The position numbers were made by a program, and so were the translations under genes. The notes under the pieces were generated by a model. The model made no database searches. It saw only the letters and a list, made by a program, of their open reading frames with translations, and was not told where the DNA came from. From Acephala macrosclerotiorum (taxonomy: Eukaryota; Ascomycota; Leotiomycetes; Helotiales; Mollisiaceae), in NCBI GenBank assembly GCA_014904845.1, contig MU119239.1, positions 1-64,000 of the forward strand: a stretch of DNA of 64,000 nt. The letters are read 5' to 3'. Each line of letters begins with the position of its first letter. Position 1 is the first letter of the stretch. Of the stretch, positions 14,290 through 26,852 are shown piece by piece.

Positions 14290-17200
14290 AAAATAAATTT
14301 TTTTTTTTTTGTTTTTATTTTTAATATTAATATTTTTTTAATTTTTTATATAATTATATTTATAATAATTTTTTTAAAAAAAAGTTTTAAATATTAATTT
14401 TAATTATAAAATTTATATTAATTAAAATTTAATAATAAATCTATTTATTTTTATTATTTAATTTATAATTAATTTTATAAAAAAAAAATATATTTTTAAA
14501 TAAATTAAAATTGTAAAATAAATAATTTTTTAAAAATATATAAAATTAATTAAATTTTTTAATTTATTTTTTTAAATTAAAAAACTTTATATTTTATATA
14601 TTAAAAAAATAAAATTAATAATTTAATTTATAATTTTTAAAAAAAATTTATTTAATAAATAAATATAATAAAAAAATATAATAAAAGAATTTGTTTTTTA
14701 TATTTTTATAATTTTTATATTTTTTAAAAAATATTTAAAAATAATAAATTTTATTAAATAATTTAAAAATTTTATTTATATTTTTATTAAAATATAAATT
14801 TAATTTTATTTTTAAAATTTAATAAATAATATTTTTTTATTTATTAAATTTATTATAAAAAAAATATAAATATAAAAATAATATTAAAATTCAAAAATAT
14901 TATTTTTAAAAAATTTATATTTATTAATTAAATTATAATAATTAATATAATAAATAATTTTTTTAATTTAATATATTTTATTATTTTTAATTTTAATATT
15001 AATATTATATTTATTTTAATAATATAAATATAATAATTTAAAAACTTTTTTATTTAATAATAAATTTTTTATATACGTTTAAAAAATTATTATATAATAA
15101 TTAAAAAAAATTTAATTCGTTTATTTATTAATTTATTAAAAATAAAAAAATTAATATAATAAAAACATTATTAAATAATTTAATAAAATTAATAAATATT
15201 TTTAAATAATAAAAATATAAAAAATTAAAATTTTTTTAATATATATTTAAAATTAAAATAAAATTTAATAATAAATATAAATTTATATAAAAAAACGATT
15301 AATTATTTTAAATAAAAAAATTTGAAAATTATAATTAAATAATTTATAAATATAATATTAAATTTTTAAATTAAAATATTATTAAATTTTAAAAATTATA
15401 ATAAATAAAATTAATTATATTTTAAATAAAATAAAAAAAATATATTATAAATTTATTTTTTATTAATTAAATTTAAATTAAATTAATTATATTATAAAAT
15501 TTTTAATATATTTTTTTTTTTTATTTAAATTTTTAAAAATTTAAATCTCGTTTTTAAATTTATTATTATTTTTTTTTATTAATATATAAATTCAAATTTA
15601 TATAATTTTTATTTTATTTTTATTTTTAAAAATATTTTTATTATTTAAAAAAAATTTATTATTATAATTTTTATTAAAAAATTTATTATTATTTTTTTTA
15701 TTAAAATTAAATTTTTTTTTTAAATTTAAAATTATTATAATTATTATTTTTTAATTTAAATAATTTATTTATATAAATATTTTTTAAATAAAAATTTAAA
15801 AAAAAAAAATTCGTAAAATTAATAATAAATATTTTTAATAAAAAAAATTCGATATAAATATTTTATTATTAAAAATAAAAATTGCGATTTAATAAAAAAA
15901 ATTATTTATATTAAAATTTCAAATTATAAATTTTATTTTACGTAAATTATAAAATAATATAATATTAAAAATAAAAATAAAAATCGTAAATATATATTAA
16001 TATATAAAATATTAAATATATTATAAAAATTAAATATTGTATAAATTTAAATATATTTAATAATAAAAAACGTAAAAAATAAATAATATTTTAATTTAAA
16101 TATTTTTAAAAAAAATGTATTATTATTAATATATAATTTAATAATAAATTTTAAATTAAAAAATATAAAAAATATCGATTTTTAAAAAAAAAAATTTATA
16201 ATTAAATTTATAATTATTAATTATAAATATTTATAAAATAAAAAATATATATTTATTAAAATTTTAACGATTAAAAAAATTTTAATAAAATAATATATAT
16301 AATTATTAATTATTTAAATTTTAAAAAAATTTATAATAATATTTAGAATAAATATATAAAAATATTAAAAAAAAAATTTAATTATAATATAAAATTTTTA
16401 ATTAAATAAAAAACGAAAAATTAATTAAAAAATATAAAAAAAAAATTTAATTAAAAATTATTTATAATATTATAATTAAACGTTAAATAATAATAAAAAA
16501 AAATATTTAAAAAAACAAATAAATATATTAAATAAAAAAATAAAAAATATTAATATTAATTATTAAATATAAAATTTTATTTATTTTATTATTAAAAATT
16601 AAATCGCGTATTAAAAAAATTTTATATATTAATTTAATTTTATTATTAAAAATAAAAATTTAATTAAATTTTATATAATATTATAATATATTAAATAATT
16701 AAATAAAAATAAAAAAAAATTATTATATTAAAAATAAAAAAAAAAAATTATTATAACGAATTACGTTTTTATAATTAAAACGTAAAAACGTATATTAAAA
16801 TAAAAATTATTTTTTAATATTAATAAAAATTATAATAATATATTTATTATTTATAATATTAAATTTATAATTATTTATTATTAAATTAATAAAATTAATA
16901 TTATAAATAATAAAAAAATTTTTAATAATATATTTAATAAAATTAAAAATTTTATAATTTTTTATAAAAATATTTTTACGAAATTTATAAAATAAAATAT
17001 ATATTAAATAAAAATAAAAAAATTTATTCGTTATTAATTCGTTTAATAAATTAATAAATTTTTTAATATTTAAAATAAAAATATATTATAAAATTTTATA
17101 TTATTAAAAAAAAAAATTTAAAATTTTTATTTTTTATATTAAATTATTATAATTAATTTAATATTTTAAATAAAAACGTATTTTTAATAAAATTTTATAT

Positions 17201-17490
17201 TAAATTTTTAAATTTTTTTTTTTTTAAAATTTTTTTTTTTATATTTAATTATTATAATCAATTTAATTAATTTAAATTATTTTATTTAAAATATAATTTT
17301 AAAAAAAAAAAATTTAAATTTTTTTTAAAAATTATAAAATCGTAAAATAATTTTAATATATAAATATTTTAAAATTTTAAATAAAAACGTAATTAAAAAT
17401 TTTATAATTATAATTTTTTTATTTATTATATAAATTTTATATTTAATTAAATATAAAAAAAAATTTTTTTTTTTTTTTTTTTATTTAATA
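14290..17490. repeat. Nearly G/C-free ancient repeat
   Basis: This is the most extreme composition in the window, with runs of hundreds of bases holding only a few CpG. A part near 16930-17060 is recognisably the same sequence as 32450-32570 (shared TTTTATAATTTTTTATAAAA and CGTTATTAATT words), so at least one multicopy element is present. No gene is visible. Confidence 0.6.
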
Positions 17491-17702
17491 TGTAAATATA
17501 ATATTAATTTAATAGTCACGTGCGGCACTAGGCCAGATCGGGACTAGCGCCGCTTGCGATAAAGTTGAAATTATATTTTTCAACTTTTGCGCGCTTATTA
17601 AATTTAAAACTTATAATCAATTAACGAATTATTTAATTTATTTATTTATTTATTTCGTTTTTAATTTATTATTAGTAATAAGTATTTCTAGTAATATTAA
17701 TA
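17491..17702 (+). repeat. 5' LTR of copy B (212 bp)
   Basis: It starts TGTAAATATAATATT and holds the least damaged core in the window (CACGTGCGGCACTAGGCC, then GGGACTAGCGCCGCTTGCG). A 4 bp gain in a TTTA repeat explains 212 rather than 208 bp. Confidence 0.88.
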
Positions 17703-20539
17703 CTAATTAATAATTGTTTAATTAATTATAAAACAATTAAATTTTTATTTAAAAAAAACTAATTTATAAAAAAAAAAATTTTTTTTAAATAATTTACTTT
17801 TTATAAAAAAATATTTAAAATAATTAATATATTTTTACAAAAACGAGAATCTATAAAAACTCTCTTATAAAAACGCGCTAAAAATATTAAAACTATTAAA
17901 AACTTAAAAAAAAAAATACGAAAGCGATTTTAAGTTTATATTTACTTTTTAAATTTACGTTTATTACGTAAAATAATAACGTTTACAAAAAACGAATTAA
18001 AAAACGCGAAAACGATTTTAAATTTATATTAATTTATTCGAATTTATATTAAAAATAAATTTTTAAAAAAAATTTTACGTTTTTATTTATTATTTAATTA
18101 AAAACGTATAAATATTAATAATAATATTTATTCGAACTCGAATTAAAAATTTTAATTTCTTTATTATTTATTATATAATTATTTTTTAAAATAATAAATT
18201 TATTTAAAATTAAATTTTTTTATAATAAAAAAAAATAAAAAAAAAATTTTAATTTTACGAACGAAAAAAATTTTAACGAAAAAATATTAAATAAATATAT
18301 TTTTTATCACTTTAAAATATAAAAAAAAAAAAAAATACTTTAATTGTAATTTATAAAAATTTTTTTAAAAAATTTTTATATTTAATATACAAAAAATTTA
18401 TTCGTCGTTTATAAAACTTTTTACGTATTTATAAAGTTTAAATATCGAAAAATAAAAAAATTATTATCGATAATTTAAAAAAAAAATTTTAATAAAAAAA
18501 ATTTTATAAATAAATACAAAAAAAATTATTAATTAATTAAAAAATAATAAAAAAAAATTTTCTCGATAAAATGAATTAATTTAATTAATAAATTAAAATA
18601 TTTTAATATTAATATTTAATAATTAAAATATAATTACTTTTACGATTTTAATTATTAATACGAATTTTTTTATTATAAATACGATTATTTTTACGATTAT
18701 TTTTTATATTTTTTTTATTGTAATTTTTTTTATAAATACGAATTTATTTAATATAATATAAAATATTCAATTTATTTATTAGTAATTTTTTTAATAATAA
18801 TCGAATTAATATAATAATATATAAAATATTTTTATTAAATTATTTATAAATTTAATAAAAAGTATAATAAAAAATTATATAATATTTTTAATCGTAAATT
18901 ATCGATTTTTTATAATTATTATAATAAAATCGAATTATTTTAAAATTAATATAATAAAACATTTTTTATTAGTTTTATAAAACGTATAAACGCGTTTTAT
19001 TTCGATAGATTTTTAAAAAAAAATTTCGATTTTATTACATTAATAATAATAATAAAAACTTATTTCGAAATTAAAAAAAATTATTAATTATATATATTTT
19101 TATAGAAAAAAAACAATTTTAATAAAAATTATTACGATTAATTTAATAAAGATTAAATTGAAATACTTATAAATATTTTTTAATTAATTTCAAAAAATTT
19201 AATTAAATTTATTATCGAAATATTAAACGAAATATAATTTGCGAAATTAAATTATTAGTATTTATTGAAATATTAAAAAATACAATTTTATTTTTTATAA
19301 ATTTATTAATATTTTTAAAAGCGTTTATATTAAATTACAATTAATAATAAGTATTATAACGCGATTACGTAAAATATAATAATATAATTTAAATTTTATT
19401 TTTTTAAATTAAAAGAAAAACGAAATAGAAAACGCGATCGAAAATAAAATCGAAAATACTAAAATCGAAAAAACTTTTAAAATAAATATTATAAAAATTA
19501 TAAATTTTAAAAAAGATTATATTAAAAGAAATACTATATTTATAATAAATCGAAATATTAATCTATAAAATATACGATAAAAAACGATAATAAATATATA
19601 TAAAATTTTAATAATAAATTTAATATACGATAAATCGAAATATTATAATAGTTTATTATTAAAAAATTTTCGTTAAAATCGAAAAAATAAAAAGTTTATC
19701 GAAAAATATTTAAATAATAAAAATTGATTAATTATTAATAAATATAAAAATAAAAAACAAAAATAAAAATTATTTTATTAAGTTTAAAAAAATCGATAAT
19801 ATATAAATAATTAATTTACTCGTTATATTATTATAAAAAAAAATATATTTAATATTTTATTATTATAATTCGAATTACTCGAATCGAATTAATATTTATT
19901 TTTTATTTTTGAAAATCGATATTTTTTAAAAGTTTTTTAAAGAATTATATTAAATAATAAAATTATCGAAGTATTAATTATTAATTAATTACAATTTATA
20001 ATATTATAAAAACTTAATATTAATATTTAATTAAATATTTTTACGATTAAAATTTATAAAATTCGTTTTAATAAAAGTATTATTTTATTGTAAAAAACTA
20101 TTCGAATTAATATTTTATTAAATATTATTATTTTTTATATTATTTTTATAAATATATTTTTTTTATTTTATATTTAAAATATAAATATTATAAATATAAA
20201 ATTCGATAATTTAAAAAATATTTTAATTTAAAAAAATAAAATCGTTTTTATTATAAAAAAATAAAACTATTTATAAATACTATTATATTAATTAAAAAAA
20301 AATTTAATTTAAAATTATTTTATTAATATAAAATTATATTAATTATATAAACGTTTTAATTATTTATTAATACAACGTTTTATAAAAAAAATTTAATAAG
20401 TTAATTATAATATAAATATTAAATATATTTAGTATTTTATTAAATATTATTATTATTATTAAATATATAAATAATTATTTAAAAAATTTAAATTTATTTT
20501 ATAAAATAATTACGAGTTTAATTATTCGATTATTATTAA

Positions 20540-20768
20540 TATTGAAACGTCCGAGGACAAATTACGAAATACTAAGATCTTAATCTGGTGTCAATAATTC
20601 AATTCTGTTTACCTCTTCTCAAAAGGAATATCTCTTTACCTATATAATTAAATAGAGTGGACGTAAGATTAAAGAGTAGACGCTAGAGCAGTTGTTGCTA
20701 AGGGTAATAGAGATTATAGCTAAGATCATCTAATCGATCGCCTAAGCGATCACATGATTAAACCGACA
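20540..20768 (-). repeat. LTR of the nested copia element (3' LTR on the minus strand)
   Basis: 229 bp, TATTGAAACG...AACCGACA on the plus strand; with one G-to-A reversed the ends are TGTTG...CGACA. It is far less mutated than its partner at 26624-26852. Confidence 0.92.
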
Positions 20769-20775
20769 CTAGCAA

Positions 20776-20785
20776 CTCTCTTTTT
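20776..20785 (-). other. Polypurine tract of the nested copia element
   Basis: AAAAAGAGAG on the minus strand, seven bases inside the LTR at 20540-20768. It fixes that LTR as the 3' one. Confidence 0.65.
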
Positions 20786-21532
20786 GAAAGAAGACGCTTT
20801 TTTCAACTCGTAAACCAAATACAAAAAAGAGTACTATCGCGACTGCCAACGCACTATCCCACTACCAAATACTAAAAGGAAATTTGATCGTAAACTAGTC
20901 GCCGTCACGTGTTGTAATGCTTGACCGATCAGATCAGACTTGAAAGAATTCTTTTAAACTCGGTATTTATAATCTTTGAGTCAATTGAAAACTCTACTCT
21001 CGAAAATACCAAAAATATCGAAAAACATTAAAAACACTAAAACAATAATTATGCGTTTCTCTTTCTAGTACTATCCTTTTCAACGACCGCTTTTCCCACT
21101 ATTCTCGCTCTCGCCGACTGATTCCTAGGCTTCGAGACGTTGCACTTATCCCTGTACTTTGACATTAAAACGATTAATACTAACGAGCGATTTAAATACT
21201 TTGTTAGTATTGAACTTGATCATAGCATCAATTGAATTACTGTCTTCAGTAATCTATCGAATCTTCGAAAATTCCCTGCGTTCATACGATTATCTAATAA
21301 CTATAATATCGATTATAAGACGTTTCTCCTTAGTAATACCGAGCTTGACTATACACTCGTAAAGAGAGAAAAAATCGATGCAAATAATCACGAGAACTGG
21401 ATTCAACTCGAGTCGTTTTATAATGAGATTAAAAGTAGTAAAAATCGAAATTTTTATATCAATTTCTATTGTTATTACATATAACTCAAAAACTAGAACA
21501 GCACAAGTAATTCTTTTGCACTTCGTTGAGCT

Positions 21533-21721
21533 CTAATGAAATAAATTGCTCCACAAATCGAATTGTTCATCGCTATAAATCTCATTGCCAAAAACGACAA
21601 TATACTCGATCTGCGAATTAAAATTCTCATTTATAGCAAAAAAACTGTCTACAAAGACGAAAAGTTTCGTTAAATATAAATTCAAATAAAAGAATCGAAA
21701 CCCACGATCGAAATTGTTCAT
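21533..21721 (-). pseudogene. copia pol remnant: RNase H domain
   Basis: The 62-residue frame contains LFVFVDSFFAINENFNSQI, which matches the fungal copia RNase H start (form L-x-V-F-V-D-A-S-F-A-N-N...S-S-Q) including the first catalytic aspartate. It then ends early near a W that aligns with the expected H-W-S-S region. The frame is cut off before the remaining catalytic residues, so it is dead. Confidence 0.8.
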
Positions 21722-21865
21722 TTGCTATTGTAGTCGCTTATTTAGCGCTGCAATTTGCTCTTTTTCGAGATGTTGGTATTAAATTGTCGTCAATATATCG
21801 TACGCAGTTTTCGATTAGTAGATAGAACTAATATATACTCTTTAAACACATTACTCGAAATACGT

Positions 21866-22063
21866 TTACTTATAGAAATCTGATTTCGAATCAATTAGAC
21901 TTAAACGCTTATTTTGCTCTTTTTGCGAAAACACAATCTCATTTCCGATCTCATCCACTATTAACTTGTATCCGTTGAACAACAGAAAAGTATCCGACGT
22001 GAAAAACTCTATAGATTTAACTAGCAGTTTGACCTTTTGCAACTCAAAGTCCTCTAGTTCCAC
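21866..22063 (-). pseudogene. copia pol remnant: end of reverse transcriptase
   Basis: The 65-residue frame includes LLFNGYKLIVDEIGNEIVFS followed by QKEQNKRL, the pattern seen after the catalytic core of fungal copia reverse transcriptases (K-F-N-G...Q-K-x-Q). The Y-x-D-D core itself should lie to the right, in more damaged sequence, and is not readable as one frame. Confidence 0.7.
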
Positions 22064-22495
22064 AAAAGTCTAATCTCTCAAAATGAGCGTATCGTCGGTT
22101 TATATACCGACTATCTCGAATAGAATATAATTACTTTTCGTAATAAGTAAACAAAGATCGAAAGTTGAGAATTTCATCGAGAACTTGTCTCTATAATAAG
22201 CACTATACGTTCTATACTAGTGCATTTCCGTTTTCGAGACTTCGTAGAAAGATTTAACCATTTTAAAAACGACGTTCAATAAAAGTTTATTTGTCATTTT
22301 CTTCAAAGGTTTAACGAAGATAATACGTACTAATAGAATTGTTAATTACATGTATACTTAAATAATATTTTTTAAATAAAAATTAATCTCTTTAAATTTG
22401 AGAGATAAAATTAAAACGACGATAATTCGTTAATTGACGCATTAAATAGTCGAAAATTGAATCAATATTATTTTCTTATTTTTATCGTTAAATAT

Positions 22496-22975
22496 TTAAA
22501 TTATAAAACGAGATTTTTCGTATAGAATTGTCGTTTTTATACTTTTAACTTCGTCTACTAATCTTAAATTAAAAATTCGTTGATTATTAATTTCTTTCGA
22601 GTTATTAAAAATCAATTTAAAGACTTCTTTCGCGATTAATCTATCAATTTCTTTTTTACAAAAAACTGTAAACGAATCGCTTAAAATAGTAATAATTTTT
22701 TTTGCGCGAAAATCTATAAACAATTGCTTATTTTTAGTCTTTTTCTCGATCAAATAAATTTCGAAAACTTTTACATCTATACAAATTGTTATATAAATAT
22801 ATTTATCGAGATTAAAAACGTAAAAAAAAATCTTTATTATAATTCGAAATAAACGTAAATTCTCTTTCGAAATATACGAAGTTTTTTCGATCAAGCGAAG
22901 TAAATCAAACATATTTTCTTTTATTCTCGAACTTTTTTTAGAGAAATTTAATTCTAAGTTTAAATTTTTTGACAA
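22496..22975 (-). pseudogene. copia pol remnant: start of reverse transcriptase
   Basis: This is the longest surviving frame of the element (159 codons). The second half carries KEIDRLIAKEVFKLI, then NQRIFNLRLVDEVK and YEKSR. That is the conserved entry to fungal copia reverse transcriptase (E-x-x-x-L...G-x-x-I-F-x-S-R-x-V-D-E-x-K...E-K-S-R). The first half is enriched in I, K, N and F, as expected after C-to-T and G-to-A change. It stops directly after the EKSR motif. Confidence 0.8.
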
Positions 22976-23854
22976 GTTTTCTTTTAATGAATAATTTTCT
23001 AATTATTTTTCGAATTATTCGAAGTTTTAATAAAATGATTTTATTGTAATATTGCGAAAGTTTTTTGATTTATTTGATAATTGTAATTAATATATTTCTT
23101 TATCTACTACTAAAAGCGTATATAGTTCTTTTTATTTTTTGTTTTTTCTTCAAATAAATACGTTTAAATTTAAAAGTAAATCGATCAAATAATAATTTCG
23201 TGAACTATTTTTTATTTGTAGAGTATCGTTAATTTGACGAGTAATATAATATTTTTAGACTGCGATTATTGTATTTTTTATCGCTTTAATTTTAGTAGTA
23301 ATTAATACTATAAATACGTTTTATTGTAATATTCGAAAATAAACGTTGAAAACAAAAAATATAGAAATAATATTGTTCGATTTTATTGTATCGTTAATTG
23401 TTTTAATCGTTATTTGAAATCGCTTTTTTTTTCGTAAATCGAGAAATTTTTAAAGTAATATATTATATGCACGTTTTAATAAAGTATAGTATTTCTTTAT
23501 TAAATCAATCGAATTATAAGTTTTTATCGATATAGTCTTCGAATTAATATTTATATTTTTAGTATTATCGCGAAATTTTTTAAAGTTGAAATTCGTTTCG
23601 AGATTATAAATAGTAAATATTAGTAGTTTAAAATAAACGTCGATTTAATACGCTCAAAAAACGTTTTATACTTTTTTCGTTGATATATTTACAAGGAATT
23701 TCGTGGTTTAAAATATTATAATTTCGTTTACGATTTGAAATATTAGTTTTTCGTCGATTTATAATACGTTTAAATAAACGAAGTAATTGAAATTATAATC
23801 GTCGCGTAATATAAATTTGAAACGATCGAAAGATTTATTATTTATTTAGTATTA

Positions 23855-24046
23855 TTAGTAGAATTTTATCATTTTTTTAATTTCTTCGAAGTTCGTAAAA
23901 TGTTTTCTACGTTTTAATACTCGCGCGAATTTGGCGATCGATAAATATTCAAAGCGTTTGTATAATCGTTTGAATTTTGTTTTAATCAAATAATAAATAG
24001 TAAAATCGATTTCTGCTATAGAAATTTTACAATTATTATAAATCAA
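23855..24046 (-). pseudogene. copia pol remnant: GAG-pre-integrase domain
   Basis: The frame holds KRLYKRFEYLSIAKFARVLK followed by RRKHFTNFEEI. This resembles the GAG-pre-integrase motif of copia elements (L-x-R-L-H-R-R-F-G-H-P-S...L...L-x-x) with the HRRFGH core decayed to YKRFEY. It lies just after the protease remnant and before where integrase should be. Confidence 0.7.
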
Positions 24047-24115
24047 GTTTTCAAGTAAATTAAATAGTATTTAAGAATGTTTAAACGCTTTAATAATAAG
24101 TGTATACTATTTATT

Positions 24116-24316
24116 TTAAACAAATATATTATTAAAATTATCGAATTTAATTCGTAATTTGTTTATATTTTGAAAATACAATAAAAAAAGTATATTTATT
24201 GGAATTACGTAAAACGTAATACGTTTAATTGACGTATCGACGTCGATAATTTTAAAAAATAAAATTTCATCGATTTTAAATTTGATTATTATTTTTCCAA
24301 TTTTAAATCCGTTCAA
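24116..24316 (-). pseudogene. copia pol remnant: aspartic protease region
   Basis: The 66-residue frame contains IGKIIIKFKIDEI, then IDVDTSIKRITFYVIPINIL, and ends NKLRIKFDNFNNIFV. This order (I-x-x-G-x-x-x-I-K-F-G-I-G...I-x-V-x-T-P-x-G-x-I-x-F-H-V-V-x...F-L-L-C-L-x-D-M-D-x-L) is that of the retropepsin segment of fungal copia polyproteins. The active-site triplet should be to the right and is not readable. Confidence 0.7.
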
Positions 24317-26623
24317 TTTAACGTTTCGAATCTATTGAAAAATTAAATATTAGTTTTCGCCGACAATCGATCGTTGAACGGCGCTAGTATCGATTATAAT
24401 ACTCATAAAAACGTCTAATGCGTAACGATTCGTTAAATACGTCTTTGTATTAGTAAATATCGAAAGTAATCTCGATTGTATTGCGACACTCGATATCGTA
24501 TAATAAATTAATTGGCAATCGAGTAATTCGATGATTTTAAATCTATTAATCGTACCGTGAAATGTTATAAAATAATTAATCGATTGCGTAATATCGTTTC
24601 CGTGTAAATTTTTTTTTTTAATAAATTTAACGACGAATTATTCGTATTTTTTAACAATATCGAAATTTAGTTTTTTGAATTTAATTACGAATTAAATTAT
24701 TTTGTTTTTGTCGAACGATCTCGATTTCTTAAAACCGTCGTACGCTTTTTTTCTTTCTTTTAGCGTATAGTAAGTACTTTAATAATTCGAGTTTTTACAA
24801 ACGAAATATTTTTTTTCGTTTTAATATATTATCGATTTTTTATAATTAGTTTGATCATTATATCGAATATTTTTATTGTAATATTTGCGGTTTACGAAAT
24901 ATAATTCGATTATATCTCGATAAGTTTTTCTTTTTCCGATTATAAAAGTTTTAAAGATTATTTCTATTTTCGCTTGAAGTGAAATCGCGTTATAAACGTT
25001 TTCGTATATTGTTTAAAAGTTCGATAAAAGTCGAAAAAGCGTTTAATAGTATTCTAGTACGCTTCGATAAGCGTAATAGAATTTGTTTCGTATAATAATT
25101 TCTGTTCGCATATTCGAGTATAGATTAAATTGTTTTTGAATCAGTTTTTGACGTAGTATTTCGAAGTATTCGAAAGTCGTTTTATTTGAGTTTTGCGTTC
25201 GAATTAATACGAGTGTAATCGTATTCTACTAATTAAATATTTTATTTCGACGTTTTTCGATTTCAAAATTCGATTTTACAATTTTAATTATTTTATCGAA
25301 AAATAAACTTTTTTTAGCGAATTTCTAATAATAGAATTCGCTAGTTTTATTAGTAAATATAATTGAGAATATATTATAATAGTTTTCAAGTTTAATATTT
25401 ATTTTCGAATATAAATTTTTGAATACTCGTATAAATATATTTAATAAATTTTTTTTTTTATAGTATTTGAGTTTATCGTCGTAAATTTTTATAAAAGTAA
25501 TTAATTTTTTGTCGAGATTAAATACTATTTAATTCTTACGATCGAAATTGTATATTAATTGATTAGAATTTTTTGACAATTTTTCAATTTTTAATAATAA
25601 TAAAAACGATAAATTTCGTTTCAAATTTTCGTTTTTTGACGACAAATCTAATAATAATATCTTATTACGTTTTTAGAATTGTTTTTAAAGTATCGTACGT
25701 TCGAGTAACGTCGTTTGTTTTATAAGAGATTTTGTAGTAAGTTTTAATAATTGAAAAAAGAAATTCGAAAGTATTAATACTATTTTTTTAATTTTCTCGA
25801 TAGAAATAATAAAAAACGCTAATTTTCAAATTTGTTTTGTTTTTAAATCGATTGTATTTTTCTATAAATTGAAGTTTTCTATTAAATTTATTTTTACAAT
25901 CTTTTTATACGACTACTTTGATTGTTTTTTTTCATTTGCAATATTTACTAATATTTTTGAAATTTTAGTAAATTGTTTTTTCGATATTTATATTTCGTTT
26001 ATCTACAAAATTTCACGTAATTTTTTTCTCGTATTTTCATTTATTTTTTTTTTAAATATTTTCTTTGTTTATTCTAAAAATATTTTTTTATATTCTACTT
26101 ATAATTTATAGTTTCGATTATTTTTCACTTTGAAATTTTGTATTTATTTTAATGTGTATTGTATTGAATCGAGAGATAAAAAAAGTAGTAAAAAAATCTT
26201 TTTTTAATCAAAATCGTATTTTGAAAAAATATAATCGTATTTTCGAAGAGTATTTTATTGAGTCGTATTGTATTCGATAAATATATTAATTCGATAAATT
26301 TTCGTATCGAACTTATAAAAATTGTTTTTAGTATTGTTTAATAAATTATAATAAAGTATTCGTTATTAATACGCGATAAAGCGTAAAATAGAGAATTAAT
26401 TAATTTTAAACCGAAGAAAATAAAATGAATATAGAATCGCAATATTCTTTAAAAATCTAGTAGTTTTTTTTAGTATAAGTAAAAACTATTTTTTTTTACG
26501 TTCAATTAAACCAATAAATTGCGTACAATTTAAACTTTTTTATTCGATCGATTTTATTTAATTATTATCTCTTTGTAAATAATTTTACTATTCTATAATC
26601 GAACGAGTTCAATTATTAATCAG

Positions 26624-26852
26624 TATTAAAACGTTCGAGAACAAATCACGAAATACTAAAATCTTAATCTGATATCAATAATTCAATTTTATCTACTTTT
26701 TCTTAGAAAGAGCATCTTTCTACCTATATAATTAAATAGAGTAGACGTAAAATTAAAAAGTAAACACTAGAGTAATTGTTGCCAAAGGCAATAAAAATTA
26801 TAACTAAGATCATTTAATCGATCGCTTAAGCGATCACATGATTGAATCGACA
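26624..26852 (-). repeat. LTR of the nested copia element (5' LTR on the minus strand)
   Basis: 229 bp, collinear with 20540-20768 but with many G-to-A and C-to-T differences, for example GACGTAAGATTAAAGAG against GACGTAAAATTAAAAAG. The ATTAA duplication follows at 26853. Confidence 0.92.

Larger units (their letters stand above)
20540..26852 (-). mobile_element. Ty1/copia LTR retrotransposon nested in copy B, partly RIP-degraded
   Basis: Two 229 bp LTRs (20540-20768 and 26624-26852) are bounded by ATTAA on both sides (20535-20539 and 26853-26857), and copy A gives the uninterrupted site. On the minus strand the remnants run protease (24116-24316), GAG-pre-integrase (23855-24046), reverse transcriptase (22496-22975 and 21866-22063) and RNase H (21533-21721). 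An integrase region before reverse transcriptase is the copia order. A purine tract AAAAAGAGAG (minus) adjoins the left LTR, confirming orientation. Damage is uneven: 20540 to about 22300 is nearly base-balanced while the rest is A+T-saturated. It inserted after B and is the youngest large element here. Confidence 0.92.

Noticed and set aside
25869..26111. An 80-codon plus-strand frame in the copia body
   Set aside because: It is antisense to the element and F/I-rich, as AT-saturated DNA gives by chance.
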